Assembly: GCF_013385635.1 (NCBI RefSeq)
Contig: NZ_JACAPR010000026.1
Location: 62,001-126,000, forward strand
Reading direction: 5' to 3'
Source: Pseudomonas gingeri
Lineage (GTDB): Bacteria; Pseudomonadota; Gammaproteobacteria; Pseudomonadales; Pseudomonadaceae
DNA: 64,000 nucleotides
Position numbers and translations under genes: made by a program. Below are positions 39,791 through 49,081 of the stretch, piece after piece (position 1 is the stretch's first letter; every line of letters starts with the position of its first letter). The notes below the pieces were generated by a model that had not been told where the DNA came from, did not search any database, and saw only the letters and a program-made list of their open reading frames with translations.

Positions 39791-40254
39791 CGTTTCTGGG
39801 GCTGTCGGTTGGTACACCGACCGATGTCTTGATCCTGGCTCGGATAATTCCCCAAGCGTCTCCGCAGGCCGAGTTTTTATTGGCTCATAATCAGAGCGCA
39901 ATCCAAGACTTTCGTACGGTATGTGCTCCCATATCCTATATCTCCAGCCGCCCAGCAAGCGCTAAGGTCAAGGTGTCGTTGAATTTCAGCGATACAGGAT
40001 TGGCGTCCTGGCTGGTTAGGAAGACACGAAAAACCGCCATAGCGGCTTTTCGTGTCCTGCGTGTGGCTGTCTGTTATGGGCGGGCCGTATGTGGGCATCT
40101 TCGGATGCGCCGGGGTCCAACTAGCCGGTACACCCGCCCATCGGGTTTCTGATCAGCCCCTTTCATGGTGGCTGAGTGTGAGAGGGCTGGCGATTGGCCG
40201 AGATATGCCAGTTGGTCGACTGAGCATGCCTGATCTTGTGGCAGACGCTCCTAC
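39791..40254. other. Region with strong hairpins and no convincing protein gene
   Basis: ORFs here have poor codon quality. A hairpin with GACACGAAAA (40023-40032) and its exact complement TTTTCGTGTC, enclosing CCGC-CATA-GCGG, looks like a bidirectional terminator. The structured C4-like element follows at 40076-40141. The stretch from 40142 to 40254 leads to the toxin-antitoxin promoter. Confidence 0.5.
40076..40141 (+). ncRNA. Candidate structured RNA (C4-like element of Pseudomonas)
   Basis: ATGGGCGGG (40076-40084) pairs perfectly with CCCGCCCAT (40133-40141). Inside is GCATC-TTCG-GATGC (40095-40108), a UUCG tetraloop hairpin, and a possible CCGG/CCGG pairing. This multi-stem layout resembles the C4 antisense RNAs of phages P1 and P7 and a family of repeats known next to prophage-type genes in Pseudomonas. 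The family assignment is by memory and is uncertain; the pairing is directly visible. Confidence 0.42.
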
Positions 40255-40255
40255 T

Positions 40256-40290
40256 CTGTATAGATCATGCTTATACTGTGTCTATACAGT
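40256..40290 (+). promoter_or_regulatory. Operator/promoter of toxin-antitoxin operon
   Basis: CTGTATAG (40256-40263) and CTATACAG (40282-40289) form an inverted repeat. A second palindrome ACTGT-N6-ACAGT spans 40275-40290. TATACT/TATACA sequences offer -10 boxes. This is the expected target for the ribbon-helix-helix antitoxin encoded 23 bases downstream. Confidence 0.6.
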
Positions 40291-40312
40291 GTAGTGCTGA
40301 TAGGAGGAGATC

Positions 40313-40603
40313 ATGTCCGAAGCCACTGTTGTCATCCGGGTCGATGATGAGTTGAAGACAGCCTTTGCCTCCGCGGCCAAGGCGGCGGATCGCACTGCTT
40401 CGCAGCTGCTGCGCGATTTCATGCGTGATTTCGTGCGACAGCAAGGCGAACAGGTTGAGTATGACACCTGGTTACGTCAGAAGGTCGAGGTGGCCAGAAG
40501 TGCGGCCAGGGCTGGACACAGCAAGTCTGGTGAAGAGGTCGAGGCGTACTTTGCACAACGCCGAGCCGAATCGTTGCGCAAAGCTGATGAGGCCGGGCGG
40601 TGA
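40313..40603 (+). CDS. Type II antitoxin, ribbon-helix-helix
   Basis: The 96-residue product starts MSEATVVIRVDDELKTAFAS; the beta strand VVIRVDDEL followed by helices is an RHH fold. The C-terminal part (VEVARSAARAGHSKSGEEVE) is the flexible toxin-binding tail. AGGAGGAG precedes the ATG. The stop overlaps the toxin GTG (40600). It would neutralise the toxin and repress the operon. Confidence 0.82.
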   Translation: MSEATVVIRVDDELKTAFASAAKAADRTASQLLRDFMRDFVRQQGEQVEYDTWLRQKVEVARSAARAGHSKSGEEVEAYFAQRRAESLRKADEAGR

Positions 40604-40896
40604 AGCTGATCTGGACCGATCCGGCGATTGCGGATCGTCTCACCATCTACGATCACATCGATGTTGAAAACCCTCGGGCTGCGGTGGAACTGGATACGCT
40701 TTTTGTCCAGGCGGCCGAACACATCTGTAATCATCCGGCGATGGGCCGAAACGGAAAAATTCCGGGAACCCGTGAGTGGGTTGTGCACCGACATTACCTT
40801 CTGGTGTATGAGCACATTGCAGACAAAGTGCTCATGTTGGCGGTGGTTCACACCGCTCGCCAGTGGCCCCCATTATTGGACGATGAGTCATTCTGA
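40600..40896 (+). CDS. Type II toxin, RelE/ParE family
   Basis: The 98-residue product starts with GTG (VKLIWTDPAIADRLTIYDHI). It has the ParE-like pattern AAEHICNHPAMGRNGKIPGT, then REWVVHRHYLLVYEHIADKV and VLMLAVVHTARQWP. ParE toxins inhibit gyrase, RelE toxins cut mRNA on the ribosome; the sequence alone favours the ParE side. It is coupled to the antitoxin by GTGA overlap. It stands just outside the island border. Confidence 0.82.
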   Translation: MKLIWTDPAIADRLTIYDHIDVENPRAAVELDTLFVQAAEHICNHPAMGRNGKIPGTREWVVHRHYLLVYEHIADKVLMLAVVHTARQWPPLLDDESF

Positions 40897-41038
40897 GGCA
40901 TACATCGTCGAAATCTCCGAACAGGAGAGTTCCTGCTGGGCCAAACGAACGGCCTCTTTTCTCCCCCCGACCTGTTTTTTCAGAAAAGTTCGCAGAGGTG
41001 ACAGCTATCCCGAGACCTGGGCCACGGTGCACGGCGCA

Positions 41039-41299
41039 TCATTCAGGTGCCCGTTCCTGTTTCTTCCTGCTGGCAGCCGCCTCCGCGGCAAGGCACTCCA
41101 GGGCAAACTGCTCGGTGTAGGTCATCTGAATGGGGGTGGTTTCGCCCTTGACGGTTCTTTCGCCATCAAGGATGTATCGGATGCGCTTGTCGGTCACTCC
41201 GATGCGTTTTGCAATCCAGGATGGTGTTTGTCCGATACGCGAAATCAGCTTGTCGGCATATTCAGTGGAAGGGTTGTAGCGCTCTGCGTTGGGTGTCAT
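41039..41299 (-). CDS. Small HTH protein
   Basis: The 86-residue product starts at ATG 41299, MTPNAERYNPSTEYADKLIS. The helix-turn-helix lies in TPSWIAKRIGVTDKRIRYIL. The end is basic and Ala-rich (LAAEAAASRKKQERA). An upstream in-frame start at 41485 would add a low-quality segment. No operon partner is seen. It may be a small phage-like regulator. Confidence 0.55.
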   Translation of the reverse strand: MTPNAERYNPSTEYADKLISRIGQTPSWIAKRIGVTDKRIRYILDGERTVKGETTPIQMTYTEQFALECLAAEAAASRKKQERAPE

Positions 41300-41512
41300 G
41301 TGACGTCCGGGTAAAAGTGGGGCTGCGATGCCTGGGTAGGTGCGACACGGTGCACCAATTATCCGATGGTGTCGCGACCTTGATGAAGCACCACATGCCT
41401 TGTGTCTGCGCACCATGGGCAACCCGCACGGAAAAACCTGCCTTTCTCCGAACGTCCCCCATGAAGGCGGGACGGGAATGAGCACCCATCAGCAGGGGCG
41501 GAGTCGCGTCGT

Positions 41513-42904
41513 TTAGCGCGCGACCTCCTTGAGATAGAGCTTGCGGGCAGCGAATGCGGTCGGCGCGAAGTCTGTAAATACGCCATCGACACCGGCTCGG
41601 AAAAAGGCCAGGTATTCCGCCGTTGGGTCGCCCTTGTAGGCCCCTGCCAGGTATTTCGCTTCGTTGCGGAAGGTGAATATATGGACGAACAGATTGGCCT
41701 TGTGAGCATCGCTGATCAGGCTGGTCGGCTTGATCGTGTCGGCCTTGTCCAGGCCGGCGTCGGAAGATGAACCCTGGGCGACGGTGAGTGACATTGCCTG
41801 CGGCTTCCACGGGCCGATGCCGTCGGCGTAGGTCTTGACCTCGGCCAGTCCCGCCGGCGTCAGCATCGCCCCGAAGGAGCGTGGGTCGCCTGCTACGGTC
41901 CAGCTGTAGGGGCGGCCGCTGACGAACGTGTTGGGTTTGTCCGTGATGAAAATGGTTTCGCCGGTCTTGAAGTTCACACCGTTTCCATCGACCAGTTGGA
42001 CTGCCTTGGACTTCAGGCCGATGGAACGCAGATATTTCAAGCTGGCCGGGTCAAAGCTTTGCACAAAGACCGGGGCTTCCTTGCGATTGAGATCGTTGTC
42101 GTTGAGGACCTTGAGGAACGTCTTCTCGAACGGATGACTGCCCGGTGCGCCGCAACCATTGGCAATGGCCTGGGCATTGTTCCAGATCGGATTCTTGCTT
42201 TCCGGATAGACCGTAATGACCCGACCCGTGGCCGCGCTTTTGGCTTTGGCAATATCGATCACGTCCTGGAAACTCAAGATCGGCAACTTGCCGTTCAATT
42301 CGCTTGGGCGCTGGTCGCGGGCGTCGTAAGTGGTGCCACCGATCCATTGCCGGAGTTCGGCCATGGTGAAATCGCTGATTGACCAGTCGTTGGTATGGTC
42401 TTCGCCATCGACGACCAATGATTTCAATACGGATTTCGGATCGTTGGGATCGGTCAGGTCACTCAGGTACTGGGCTGGGCCGTTTTCTGCCGTGGCGGGA
42501 TATCTGACATTGACCAGTACACCTGGAACGGTGCGCTTGCGACGTGCAACTTCGGCGTTGATCTTCGCGACTTCGCTGATATTGGTGTTGTCGCTCAACC
42601 ACGGATTGTGCCGGGCCACCAATACGCAGTCCTTGGTCATATGCAGATCCAGTTCGAGCGAATCTGCGCCGGCATCGGCGGCCTTTTCGTAAGCGGTCCG
42701 GGTTTCCTCCGGATACAATCCAGGCAAACCACGATGCCCGATAATCAAGGGCGGTGCACCGTCAAGGGTTTTGAACGAGGCCGAGGCGGTTCCTGGCAGG
42801 TGCTCGTTCGTGCCGTTACAAGCGCTTATCAACAGGCCGCATCCGAGAACGATAAAGCGAGCAAGGTACTTCGTGGCTACGGGGAGGGCTGGGTGAGTGT
42901 GCAT
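41513..42904 (-). CDS. Periplasmic glycerophosphodiester phosphodiesterase (GlpQ-like lipoprotein)
   Basis: The 463-residue product has a lipoprotein signal (FIVLGCGLLISAC). The GDPD TIM barrel follows with the catalytic pair IIGHRGLPGLYPEET (His, Arg) and the metal ligands in SLELDLHMTKD. ARHNPWLSDNT gives the second His. It releases glycerol-3-phosphate from glycerophosphodiesters, feeding phosphate and carbon uptake. AAGGACG lies before ATG 42904. It is a single gene, and an insert of about 100 residues relative to short GDPDs is typical of GlpQ. Confidence 0.85.
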   Translation of the reverse strand: MHTHPALPVATKYLARFIVLGCGLLISACNGTNEHLPGTASASFKTLDGAPPLIIGHRGLPGLYPEETRTAYEKAADAGADSLELDLHMTKDCVLVARHNPWLSDNTNISEVAKINAEVARRKRTVPGVLVNVRYPATAENGPAQYLSDLTDPNDPKSVLKSLVVDGEDHTNDWSISDFTMAELRQWIGGTTYDARDQRPSELNGKLPILSFQDVIDIAKAKSAATGRVITVYPESKNPIWNNAQAIANGCGAPGSHPFEKTFLKVLNDNDLNRKEAPVFVQSFDPASLKYLRSIGLKSKAVQLVDGNGVNFKTGETIFITDKPNTFVSGRPYSWTVAGDPRSFGAMLTPAGLAEVKTYADGIGPWKPQAMSLTVAQGSSSDAGLDKADTIKPTSLISDAHKANLFVHIFTFRNEAKYLAGAYKGDPTAEYLAFFRAGVDGVFTDFAPTAFAARKLYLKEVAR

Positions 42905-43044
42905 GTGTCGTCCTTCAGGATGAATAAGAACAGTTATTATCCGAAGGTACTCCGAGCGCGTGACGAAATCATGGCGATGCAAGTGGGGTCAGGCGCAGCG
43001 ACCGAAGATTGCCTTCGGCCGCCGCGCTGTCTGAACGTCGTGAC

Positions 43045-44658
43045 TCAGTAGATTTCCAGCTTGAACGGTGCATCCGCGATGGCGTTGCCGGCGCTGAGCA
43101 GGCCCGCCGCCTTCGGCCGCTTCAGGACTGTTTCACGGGTCGTCACTTCCACTTCGATGCTGTTTTCGTCAATCGCCGAAGCATCGGCGTTGAGCGGCAG
43201 CTTGAATATGGCTGTGGCTTCCAGATGCGTCTGGCAGTTCATGCAACCCTCGACGTGCCACCGGCTGAGGATCGGTCGGGTTCCCAGGTACACACGCTGG
43301 CCATCGACTTCGGCATAGGCCGAAATCAGGAACGAACCACGGATTTTTGCCCGGTTGATACGGCTGACCCGCAGGGCCTTGCTGGCTGGCTGCACAGCCT
43401 TGGCCTTGAACAGCAACTGCTTGGTGGGTTGGGCATAGGCATCCAGGGAGCCCTTGCCATAGATGTAGCCCAGTTGCTTCTCGATGTTGATGCAGTCACG
43501 GGTGGTGAAGGCTGTGCCATCGGCCTTGGCGAAGGGATCCAGGGTACTGTCCAGGCTCAGGGTGGCGTTCGGATTCTCGCCCGCGGGACCCGCGGGTGGG
43601 GGCACGCCTGCGTCTGGATGGTAGGTGGCGCCGGGATCCGTGGGGTCGATGCTGAATTCATCGGTGGCCCCTTGCCGACGCTGCCAGGTCCAGAACACAT
43701 AGTCGATAAAACAGTGGTGGAAGAAGAAAATCGGATCCAGGCCGGCGGTTTCATTTTCGCCCATATCGCCGTTGGCTCCGGGAATCACAGAGTCGGTGCC
43801 CACGTTCGGATAGTCGAAACCGCCAACCGCCAGATGCATGTAGTTGTGGGGAGACTCCAGCGGCACAGACTGGGGGCCTTTCGGGTCTGCGTCGTTCTTC
43901 GCGCCAGCCGAGGTGGTATTGGAAAACAGCGTGTAGTTTGGCGCGTCGAGGCAGCTTTCGAAGCTGCTGAACACCTCGGGGTACTGATTGCCCTCGATAA
44001 TGATCTGGCCGTTCAACCAGGCGCTGATGTTCTTGTTGAGGTAATCGATGTTCTGCGCCGGATCCTTGAACTGCGCGTTGTGCAGCTTGGTCGCCTCGCG
44101 GTCCGCCGGGGTACCCACCAGTCCGGATAGCGGATAGCGCACGGTTTCGTAACCTTCAGGCTTGCTGTAGATGATGGGGTTGTCCGATGTCACCGGGAGT
44201 TCATCGATGATGGCTTGCGGGAACACGAAAGAGCGCAACGGGTTGTCGATCTTGCGCCCGCCGATGACGAAGTGTTCCTGGGTCAGGGCCGAAGGAAGGC
44301 CGTTTTCCCGCGAATGCTCGCTGCATTCATCCCAGAACGGCAGGGTGACGTTGCTACATCCGGGAATACTGCGCAATGCCTCTTCCAGGCGCCAGAGATA
44401 GGCGCGGTGCCAGCTCGGGAAGAGCACCGTGCCGTGCTGGCAGTAGCCGCCCCACCATTTGGCGTCGGTCTTGCCTTTGCCACGGAACGGCTCGCCATGC
44501 AGGCCGCCGATGGAGAAGAAGGAGTTGGGATGGCTGGCGGGAAGATCCTTGATGCCTTTCCAGGCGAGGATCAGGGCTTCAAGTTCATCTTTCTTGCCGT
44601 GGTCATAGTCGTACTGGATATCACTGAGAGAACGGCGTACACGCGGGGTGGATGACAT
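43045..44658 (-). CDS. Tyrosinase (type 3 copper protein)
   Basis: The 537-residue product has copper site A at His54 (GGLHGEPF), His75 and His84 (YCQHGTVLFPSWHRAYLW). Site B lies in SPHNYMHLAVGG and PIFFFHHCFIDYVFW. The Cys two residues before His75 could form the Cys-His thioether known in fungal tyrosinases and catechol oxidases. There is no signal peptide. The extra C-terminal 150 residues may be a caddie-like or shielding domain. It hydroxylates and oxidises phenols to quinones. GGAGG precedes ATG 44658. Confidence 0.85.
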   Translation of the reverse strand: MSSTPRVRRSLSDIQYDYDHGKKDELEALILAWKGIKDLPASHPNSFFSIGGLHGEPFRGKGKTDAKWWGGYCQHGTVLFPSWHRAYLWRLEEALRSIPGCSNVTLPFWDECSEHSRENGLPSALTQEHFVIGGRKIDNPLRSFVFPQAIIDELPVTSDNPIIYSKPEGYETVRYPLSGLVGTPADREATKLHNAQFKDPAQNIDYLNKNISAWLNGQIIIEGNQYPEVFSSFESCLDAPNYTLFSNTTSAGAKNDADPKGPQSVPLESPHNYMHLAVGGFDYPNVGTDSVIPGANGDMGENETAGLDPIFFFHHCFIDYVFWTWQRRQGATDEFSIDPTDPGATYHPDAGVPPPAGPAGENPNATLSLDSTLDPFAKADGTAFTTRDCINIEKQLGYIYGKGSLDAYAQPTKQLLFKAKAVQPASKALRVSRINRAKIRGSFLISAYAEVDGQRVYLGTRPILSRWHVEGCMNCQTHLEATAIFKLPLNADASAIDENSIEVEVTTRETVLKRPKAAGLLSAGNAIADAPFKLEIY

Positions 44659-44856
44659 GGTGACCTCCTTGTTGCCGGGTATCCCGAAAAACTTCGGGGG
44701 ACTACTGCCTGATGCAGCATATCCGGGATCTGGCAACGTGCCAGTATGGGCGCCAAACGGTCATGGATGGCGTAGATTGACAAACCCGAGGCACGCGAAT
44801 TCCCGCATGCACGGTCAGTGTGTGCTGATAAACAACCTGGGCAGGAATTCCGGAAA

Positions 44857-45789
44857 ATGGTCAATGTGACGGACAAGGAGTTCAACGCAGCTTTGCCAGT
44901 GATGCAAAAGCTGCTTTGGGCCGATCAAAAAGACAGGCAACGGTTGCAAGAGCACGCCCTCAATATCATTCCCGCCAATTTCTACTCCAACACGCCCTCG
45001 ATTTCCGAGACGCTGGCTTCCTACGAATACAATGAGACTGAACCTCCCTACCTGGAATGCGGGATATTCGACCAGGACAAGCTGCGTATGGAACTTGCCG
45101 AACTGGTTCCCTATGCGGCCGATTTTTCGCCTGTGGAAGCCGGGAACGAGGAAACCTGCACCGCGTATTTCTGGAAGAACAGTCAATTCTCCTACAGTGA
45201 TGCAATGTCCTATTACGCCTATATCAGGCGTATCAAGCCTAAGCGAATCGTTGAAGTCGGAAGCGGCTTCTCATCGCTGATCGCCCTCGAGGCGCTGCGT
45301 AAAAATGGCGGGGGCACGCTGAGTTGCATCGAACCCTTTCCCAGGCCATTCATCACCTCACTGGGTCGCGAGGGGGCACTCGATCTGCAAGTGCAGCGTG
45401 CCCAGGACATCACCGTGGAGGTATTGAACGCCACTCTGGAAGATGGCGATATCCTGTTTATCGATTCCACGCATACGGTAAAGACCGGCAGTGATTGCCT
45501 GCACATCTACCTTCGGCTGCTTCCACGAATCACCCGGAAAATATTCGTGCATGTTCATGATGTCTTTCTTCCTTTCGGACTGCCGCAGAGATGGCTGATC
45601 GATCACCAGATCTATTGGACGGAGCAGTATCTTCTCCTGGCGCTGTTGATGGACAACCCGCGGGCGAGGCTGTTGTTTGGCAGTGCCTATCACAAGCATT
45701 TCAATGCCGACCTGTTGGACAGCCTCATGCACGGTCGCTATGAAAGTGGCGGCGGTAGTTTCTGGTTCGAATACGATGGACGGAAATAG
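44857..45789 (+). CDS. Class I SAM-dependent methyltransferase
   Basis: The 310-residue product has the Rossmann motif KPKRIVEVGSGFSSLIALEA in its middle and DGDILFIDSTHTVKTGSDC as the downstream acidic motif. This is a Methyltransf_24-like enzyme. The N-terminal 130 residues are helical with no known domain. It is divergent from the tyrosinase gene, and the 200-bp interval could serve both. An O-methyltransferase acting on phenolic products is a possibility from context only. The start is uncertain; GTG 44818 would add 13 residues. Confidence 0.75.
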   Translation: MVNVTDKEFNAALPVMQKLLWADQKDRQRLQEHALNIIPANFYSNTPSISETLASYEYNETEPPYLECGIFDQDKLRMELAELVPYAADFSPVEAGNEETCTAYFWKNSQFSYSDAMSYYAYIRRIKPKRIVEVGSGFSSLIALEALRKNGGGTLSCIEPFPRPFITSLGREGALDLQVQRAQDITVEVLNATLEDGDILFIDSTHTVKTGSDCLHIYLRLLPRITRKIFVHVHDVFLPFGLPQRWLIDHQIYWTEQYLLLALLMDNPRARLLFGSAYHKHFNADLLDSLMHGRYESGGGSFWFEYDGRK

Positions 45790-45968
45790 GATCATCAATC
45801 TCTCTGGCCGGCCAGTCGCTGCAGCCCGGAGCACACCCGGCCGAACAGACAGCACATACCTGCAATTCCTGCCGCCCGGCGAAGGGGATAGTGATGCAGG
45901 CCACCGGCATTCCCGCCGGCGGCTCGCTACCTCCCTCTCTGCGACTGCAAGCACAACAGGAGTTGTTC

Positions 45969-46787
45969 ATGAGCACGTTCGTGACACGCGATGGCACCGA
46001 GATCTATTACAAGGACTGGGGCTCCGGCAAACCGGTAGTGTTCAGTCACGGCTGGCCGCTGGATGCCGACATGTGGGAATACCAGATGGAGTACCTGAGC
46101 AGCCGTGGTTATCGCACCATTGCCTTTGACCGGCGCGGTTTCGGTCGCTCCAGCCAGCCCTGGGACGGTTATGACTACGACACCTTCGCTGATGACCTGG
46201 CCGGCCTGATCGAGCACCTTGATCTCGACGCGGTCACGCTGGTGGGGTTCTCCATGGGCGGTGGCGATGTCAGTCGCTACATCGCCCGCCACGGCAGCCA
46301 GCGGGTCGCCGGCCTGGTGTTGCTGGGGGCGGTGACCCCGTTGTTCATCCAGACCGAAGACCATCTGCAAGGCGTGCCGAAAGCGGTGTTCGATGGCATC
46401 AGGGCCGGCCTGCTCAAGGACCGTGCACAGTTCATCGCCGATTTCGCCAGCCCGTTCTACGGCACCAACCACGGCCAGGTGGTCTCCCAGGGCGTGCTGA
46501 CCCAGACGCTGAACATTGCTCTGATGGCGTCGCTCAAGGGGACCGTGGATTGCGTGACGGCGTTCTCGGAAACCGACTTCCGCGCGGACATGACCAGGAT
46601 CGATGTCCCGACCCTGGTGATCCATGGCGATGACGACCAGATCGTGCCGTTCGAGGCCACCGGCAAGCTGGCCGCCGCGATGATTCCGGGCGCGCAGCTC
46701 AAGGTCTACGCCGGCGCGCCCCACGGCTTTGCCGCGACGCATGGGCCGGCGCTGAACGAGGATCTGCTGGCCTTCCTCGAAGGCTGA
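45969..46787 (+). CDS. Alpha/beta hydrolase (non-heme chloroperoxidase type)
   Basis: The 272-residue product starts MSTFVTRDGTEIYYKDWGSG. It has the oxyanion FSHGWPLDADMW, nucleophile Ser in LVGFSMGGGDVSRY, acid in VIHGDDDQIVP and His in GAPHGFAATH. It belongs to the cofactor-free haloperoxidase/esterase group, which perhydrolyses small acids or cleaves esters. AGGAG is eight bases upstream. It is followed by a convergent hairpin and a LysR gene. Confidence 0.88.
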   Translation: MSTFVTRDGTEIYYKDWGSGKPVVFSHGWPLDADMWEYQMEYLSSRGYRTIAFDRRGFGRSSQPWDGYDYDTFADDLAGLIEHLDLDAVTLVGFSMGGGDVSRYIARHGSQRVAGLVLLGAVTPLFIQTEDHLQGVPKAVFDGIRAGLLKDRAQFIADFASPFYGTNHGQVVSQGVLTQTLNIALMASLKGTVDCVTAFSETDFRADMTRIDVPTLVIHGDDDQIVPFEATGKLAAAMIPGAQLKVYAGAPHGFAATHGPALNEDLLAFLEG

Positions 46788-46792
46788 TTGAC

Positions 46793-46822
46793 CACGACAC
46801 GACCGATATCGCTCGTGTCGTG
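46793..46822. terminator. Hairpin between convergent genes
   Basis: CACGACACGA (46793-46802) pairs perfectly with TCGTGTCGTG (46813-46822) over a 10-base loop. The T-tract is poor. It lies five bases after the hydrolase stop and may terminate that gene. Confidence 0.55.
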
Positions 46823-46879
46823 CCTTCTGATCAACGTGATACGAGAGCTGATCGCCCGGGCTGACGATGAGGCGCTTCG

Positions 46880-47803
46880 TCAGTTGCCCGTAGCGCAGGT
46901 GGCTCCGCCGGGCGTCAGCTTCGTATGCGCCTGCAGGCACTGTACCAGTGCATCGAAAACCGCCCGGCAGCTCGCGCTGGCCCGCAGGTCTTCGTGCATG
47001 GTCACCCAGGTTTCCAGCCGGAAGGTGAAATGCTCGCCGAGGATCCGCACCAGGTCCGGGTCACGCAACGCCAGGGCGCTCTGGCAGATGCCGATGCCAC
47101 AGCCGGCGCGGATCATCGCCAACTGCGCCAGGTTGTTGTCGGTACGCAGGGTGAAGGTTTCCCGCTGCCAGAGGGGAAGCCGTTTGCTTGCGGCACGCAC
47201 GAAGGGTGTTTCGCTGTCGAAACCGATCAGTGCGTGGCGGCCGAGATCCGCCGGGACACGGGGGGTGCCTTGCCGTTGCAGATACGCGCCATGGGCATAG
47301 AATCCCAGCTCGACGTCGCCTACCCGTCTGGCAATCAGGGCGTCCTGGCGGGGCGTGGTCATGCGCACGGCGATGTCGGCTTCCCGTTGCAGCAGGTCAT
47401 GGACCCGGTCGGTGGCCAGCAGCTCGATCCTGAGTTGCGGATGGGCTTGCCTTAGTAGGGCCAGCATCGCCGGCAACACCTCCACCGCAATCACTTCGCT
47501 GGCCGAGATCCGCACCGTGCCGTTGACCTGCGTGCCCTGGGCCGTGGCGGCGCGTTCCAGGGCGGCGGCGGTATCGCGCATCGACTCGGCGTAGCCGCGC
47601 AGGCCCAGGGCGGTTTCGGTTGGCAGCAAGCCGGTTTGCGAGCGAATGAACAACGGCTGTCTGAACGAGGCCTCAAGCGCGGCGATATGCCGGCCCGCGG
47701 TGGGCTGGGTAATGCCCAGCGTCCGCGCCGCGCCCGAGAGCGAGCCCTCTGTCAGCACGGCCAGAAAAGTGCGGTACAGCTCCCAACCGATCGATTTATC
47801 CAT
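46880..47803 (-). CDS. LysR-family transcriptional regulator
   Basis: The 307-residue product has the LysR helix-turn-helix at residues 20-40 (GSLSGAARTLGITQPTAGRH). The substrate-binding domain runs from about 90 (NGTVRISASEVIAVEVLPAM). It is divergent from the epimerase gene with a short 95-bp interval, so it probably regulates that gene and itself. ATACATAAATGTAT (in the interval) is a T-N11-A-like motif possibly bound by it. Confidence 0.86.
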   Translation of the reverse strand: MDKSIGWELYRTFLAVLTEGSLSGAARTLGITQPTAGRHIAALEASFRQPLFIRSQTGLLPTETALGLRGYAESMRDTAAALERAATAQGTQVNGTVRISASEVIAVEVLPAMLALLRQAHPQLRIELLATDRVHDLLQREADIAVRMTTPRQDALIARRVGDVELGFYAHGAYLQRQGTPRVPADLGRHALIGFDSETPFVRAASKRLPLWQRETFTLRTDNNLAQLAMIRAGCGIGICQSALALRDPDLVRILGEHFTFRLETWVTMHEDLRASASCRAVFDALVQCLQAHTKLTPGGATCATGN

Positions 47804-47898
47804 ACATAAATGTATGGCTGATCTCTTCTCTTGTGCAATTTATTTGTCGAAGCATCAGGGCCAGACTTTGCTCACCACGACTTTTTCGGAGAGCGGAC

Positions 47899-48861
47899 AT
47901 GGCAGTGAACAACAAGGTACTGGTCCTCGGGGCCAGCGGCGGTATCGGTGGTGAAATGGCACGGCAACTGCGCGACAGCGGTTGGCACGTGGTGGCGTTG
48001 CAGCGCGGGATGGCCGTCGAGAGCGAGCAGCGCGAAGGCATGACCTGGCGGCGCGGCGATGCGATGAACCGCGAGGATGTACTGCGCGCCGCCCGGGGTT
48101 GCAGTGTGATCGTCCATGGCGTCAACCCGCCGGGCTATCGCAACTGGGCCACGCTGGTACTGCCGATGATCGACAACAGCATCGCCGCGGCACGGGCCGA
48201 AGGCGCCACCGTGGTCTTGCCCGGCACGGTCTACAACTACGGCCCGGACGCCTTTCCCATCCTCGATGAAGAAGCCCCCCAGCGGCCACTGACCCGCAAG
48301 GGCCTGATCCGTGTCGAACTTGAAGCGCGGCTGCAAGCCGCCACGAACGACGGTGTGCGGGTGATCATCGTGCGCGCGGCCGATTTCTTCGGACCCCAGG
48401 CCGGCAACACCTGGTTCTCCCAGGGCCTGATAAAGCCGGGCCGGGCGGTCAGGGTCGTTCATCTGCCGGGGGCGCCGGGCGTCGGCCACCAATGGGCCTA
48501 CCTGCCGGATGTGGCCCGGACGCTGGTCGAGTTGCTGGAGCAGCGGGAGCGACTGGCGCCCTTCGCGAGCTTTCAGTTCGCCGGCCATTGGGATGCCGAT
48601 GGCACCCAGATGGTCGAGACGATCCGGCGCGTGGTCGAGCGTACGGGCGGGGCGGTCAAGCAACGGGCGTTTCCCTGGTGGCTGGTGCGCCTGGCCGCGC
48701 CCGTGGTGCCGACCTTCCGCGAGATGCTGGAAATGCGCTACCTGTGGCAGCAACCGCTGCGCATGGACAACACCAGGCTGTTGGCGGTGTTGGGCAAGGA
48801 ACCGCACACGCCTCTGGACCAGGCGGTGCTCGCCACACTGGTGGGTCAGGGCTGCCTGTAG
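47899..48861 (+). CDS. NAD(P)-dependent epimerase/dehydratase
   Basis: The 320-residue product starts MAVNNKVLVLGASGGIGGEM with the glycine-rich dinucleotide-binding motif. The atypical SDR pattern includes VIVHGVNPPGYRNW and VLPGTVYNYGPDAF, with the Tyr in a non-classical context. It probably reduces or isomerises a small substrate. It is divergent from the LysR gene, its likely regulator. GGAG lies before ATG 47899. Confidence 0.8.
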   Translation: MAVNNKVLVLGASGGIGGEMARQLRDSGWHVVALQRGMAVESEQREGMTWRRGDAMNREDVLRAARGCSVIVHGVNPPGYRNWATLVLPMIDNSIAAARAEGATVVLPGTVYNYGPDAFPILDEEAPQRPLTRKGLIRVELEARLQAATNDGVRVIIVRAADFFGPQAGNTWFSQGLIKPGRAVRVVHLPGAPGVGHQWAYLPDVARTLVELLEQRERLAPFASFQFAGHWDADGTQMVETIRRVVERTGGAVKQRAFPWWLVRLAAPVVPTFREMLEMRYLWQQPLRMDNTRLLAVLGKEPHTPLDQAVLATLVGQGCL

Positions 48862-48871
48862 CACGTGGGGC

Positions 48872-49081
48872 TCAGCGTTTATGGATCTTGATGTCACGCA
48901 CGCCCAGTGCCCGGGCGACCTCCTCCAGTTGGGTGTCGTCGGTAAAGAGCGCGCCGTGGTGGGCGCAGATCAGGATCAGCGCATGCTCGCTGGACAGCTT
49001 GTTCACGCAGGCTTTCAACTGCGCGGACAGGCGATGCCGATGCAGCTTGTAGCTGACATTGAAGGTGTTCACCGGCTTCAT
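48872..49081 (-). CDS. Small protein of unknown function downstream of GH8 gene
   Basis: The 69-residue product starts MKPVNTFNVSYKLHRHRLSA and contains SSEHALILICAHHGALFTDD. The start overlaps the GH8 stop by ATGA at 49078-49081, so it is coupled to it. No signal peptide is present. I do not recognise the family. Confidence 0.55.
   Translation of the reverse strand: MKPVNTFNVSYKLHRHRLSAQLKACVNKLSSEHALILICAHHGALFTDDTQLEEVARALGVRDIKIHKR

Noticed and set aside
39787..40152. 121-codon plus-strand ORF after the tRNA terminator
   Set aside because: It runs through strong hairpins and the C4-like element, has no ribosome site, and its residue composition looks non-coding.
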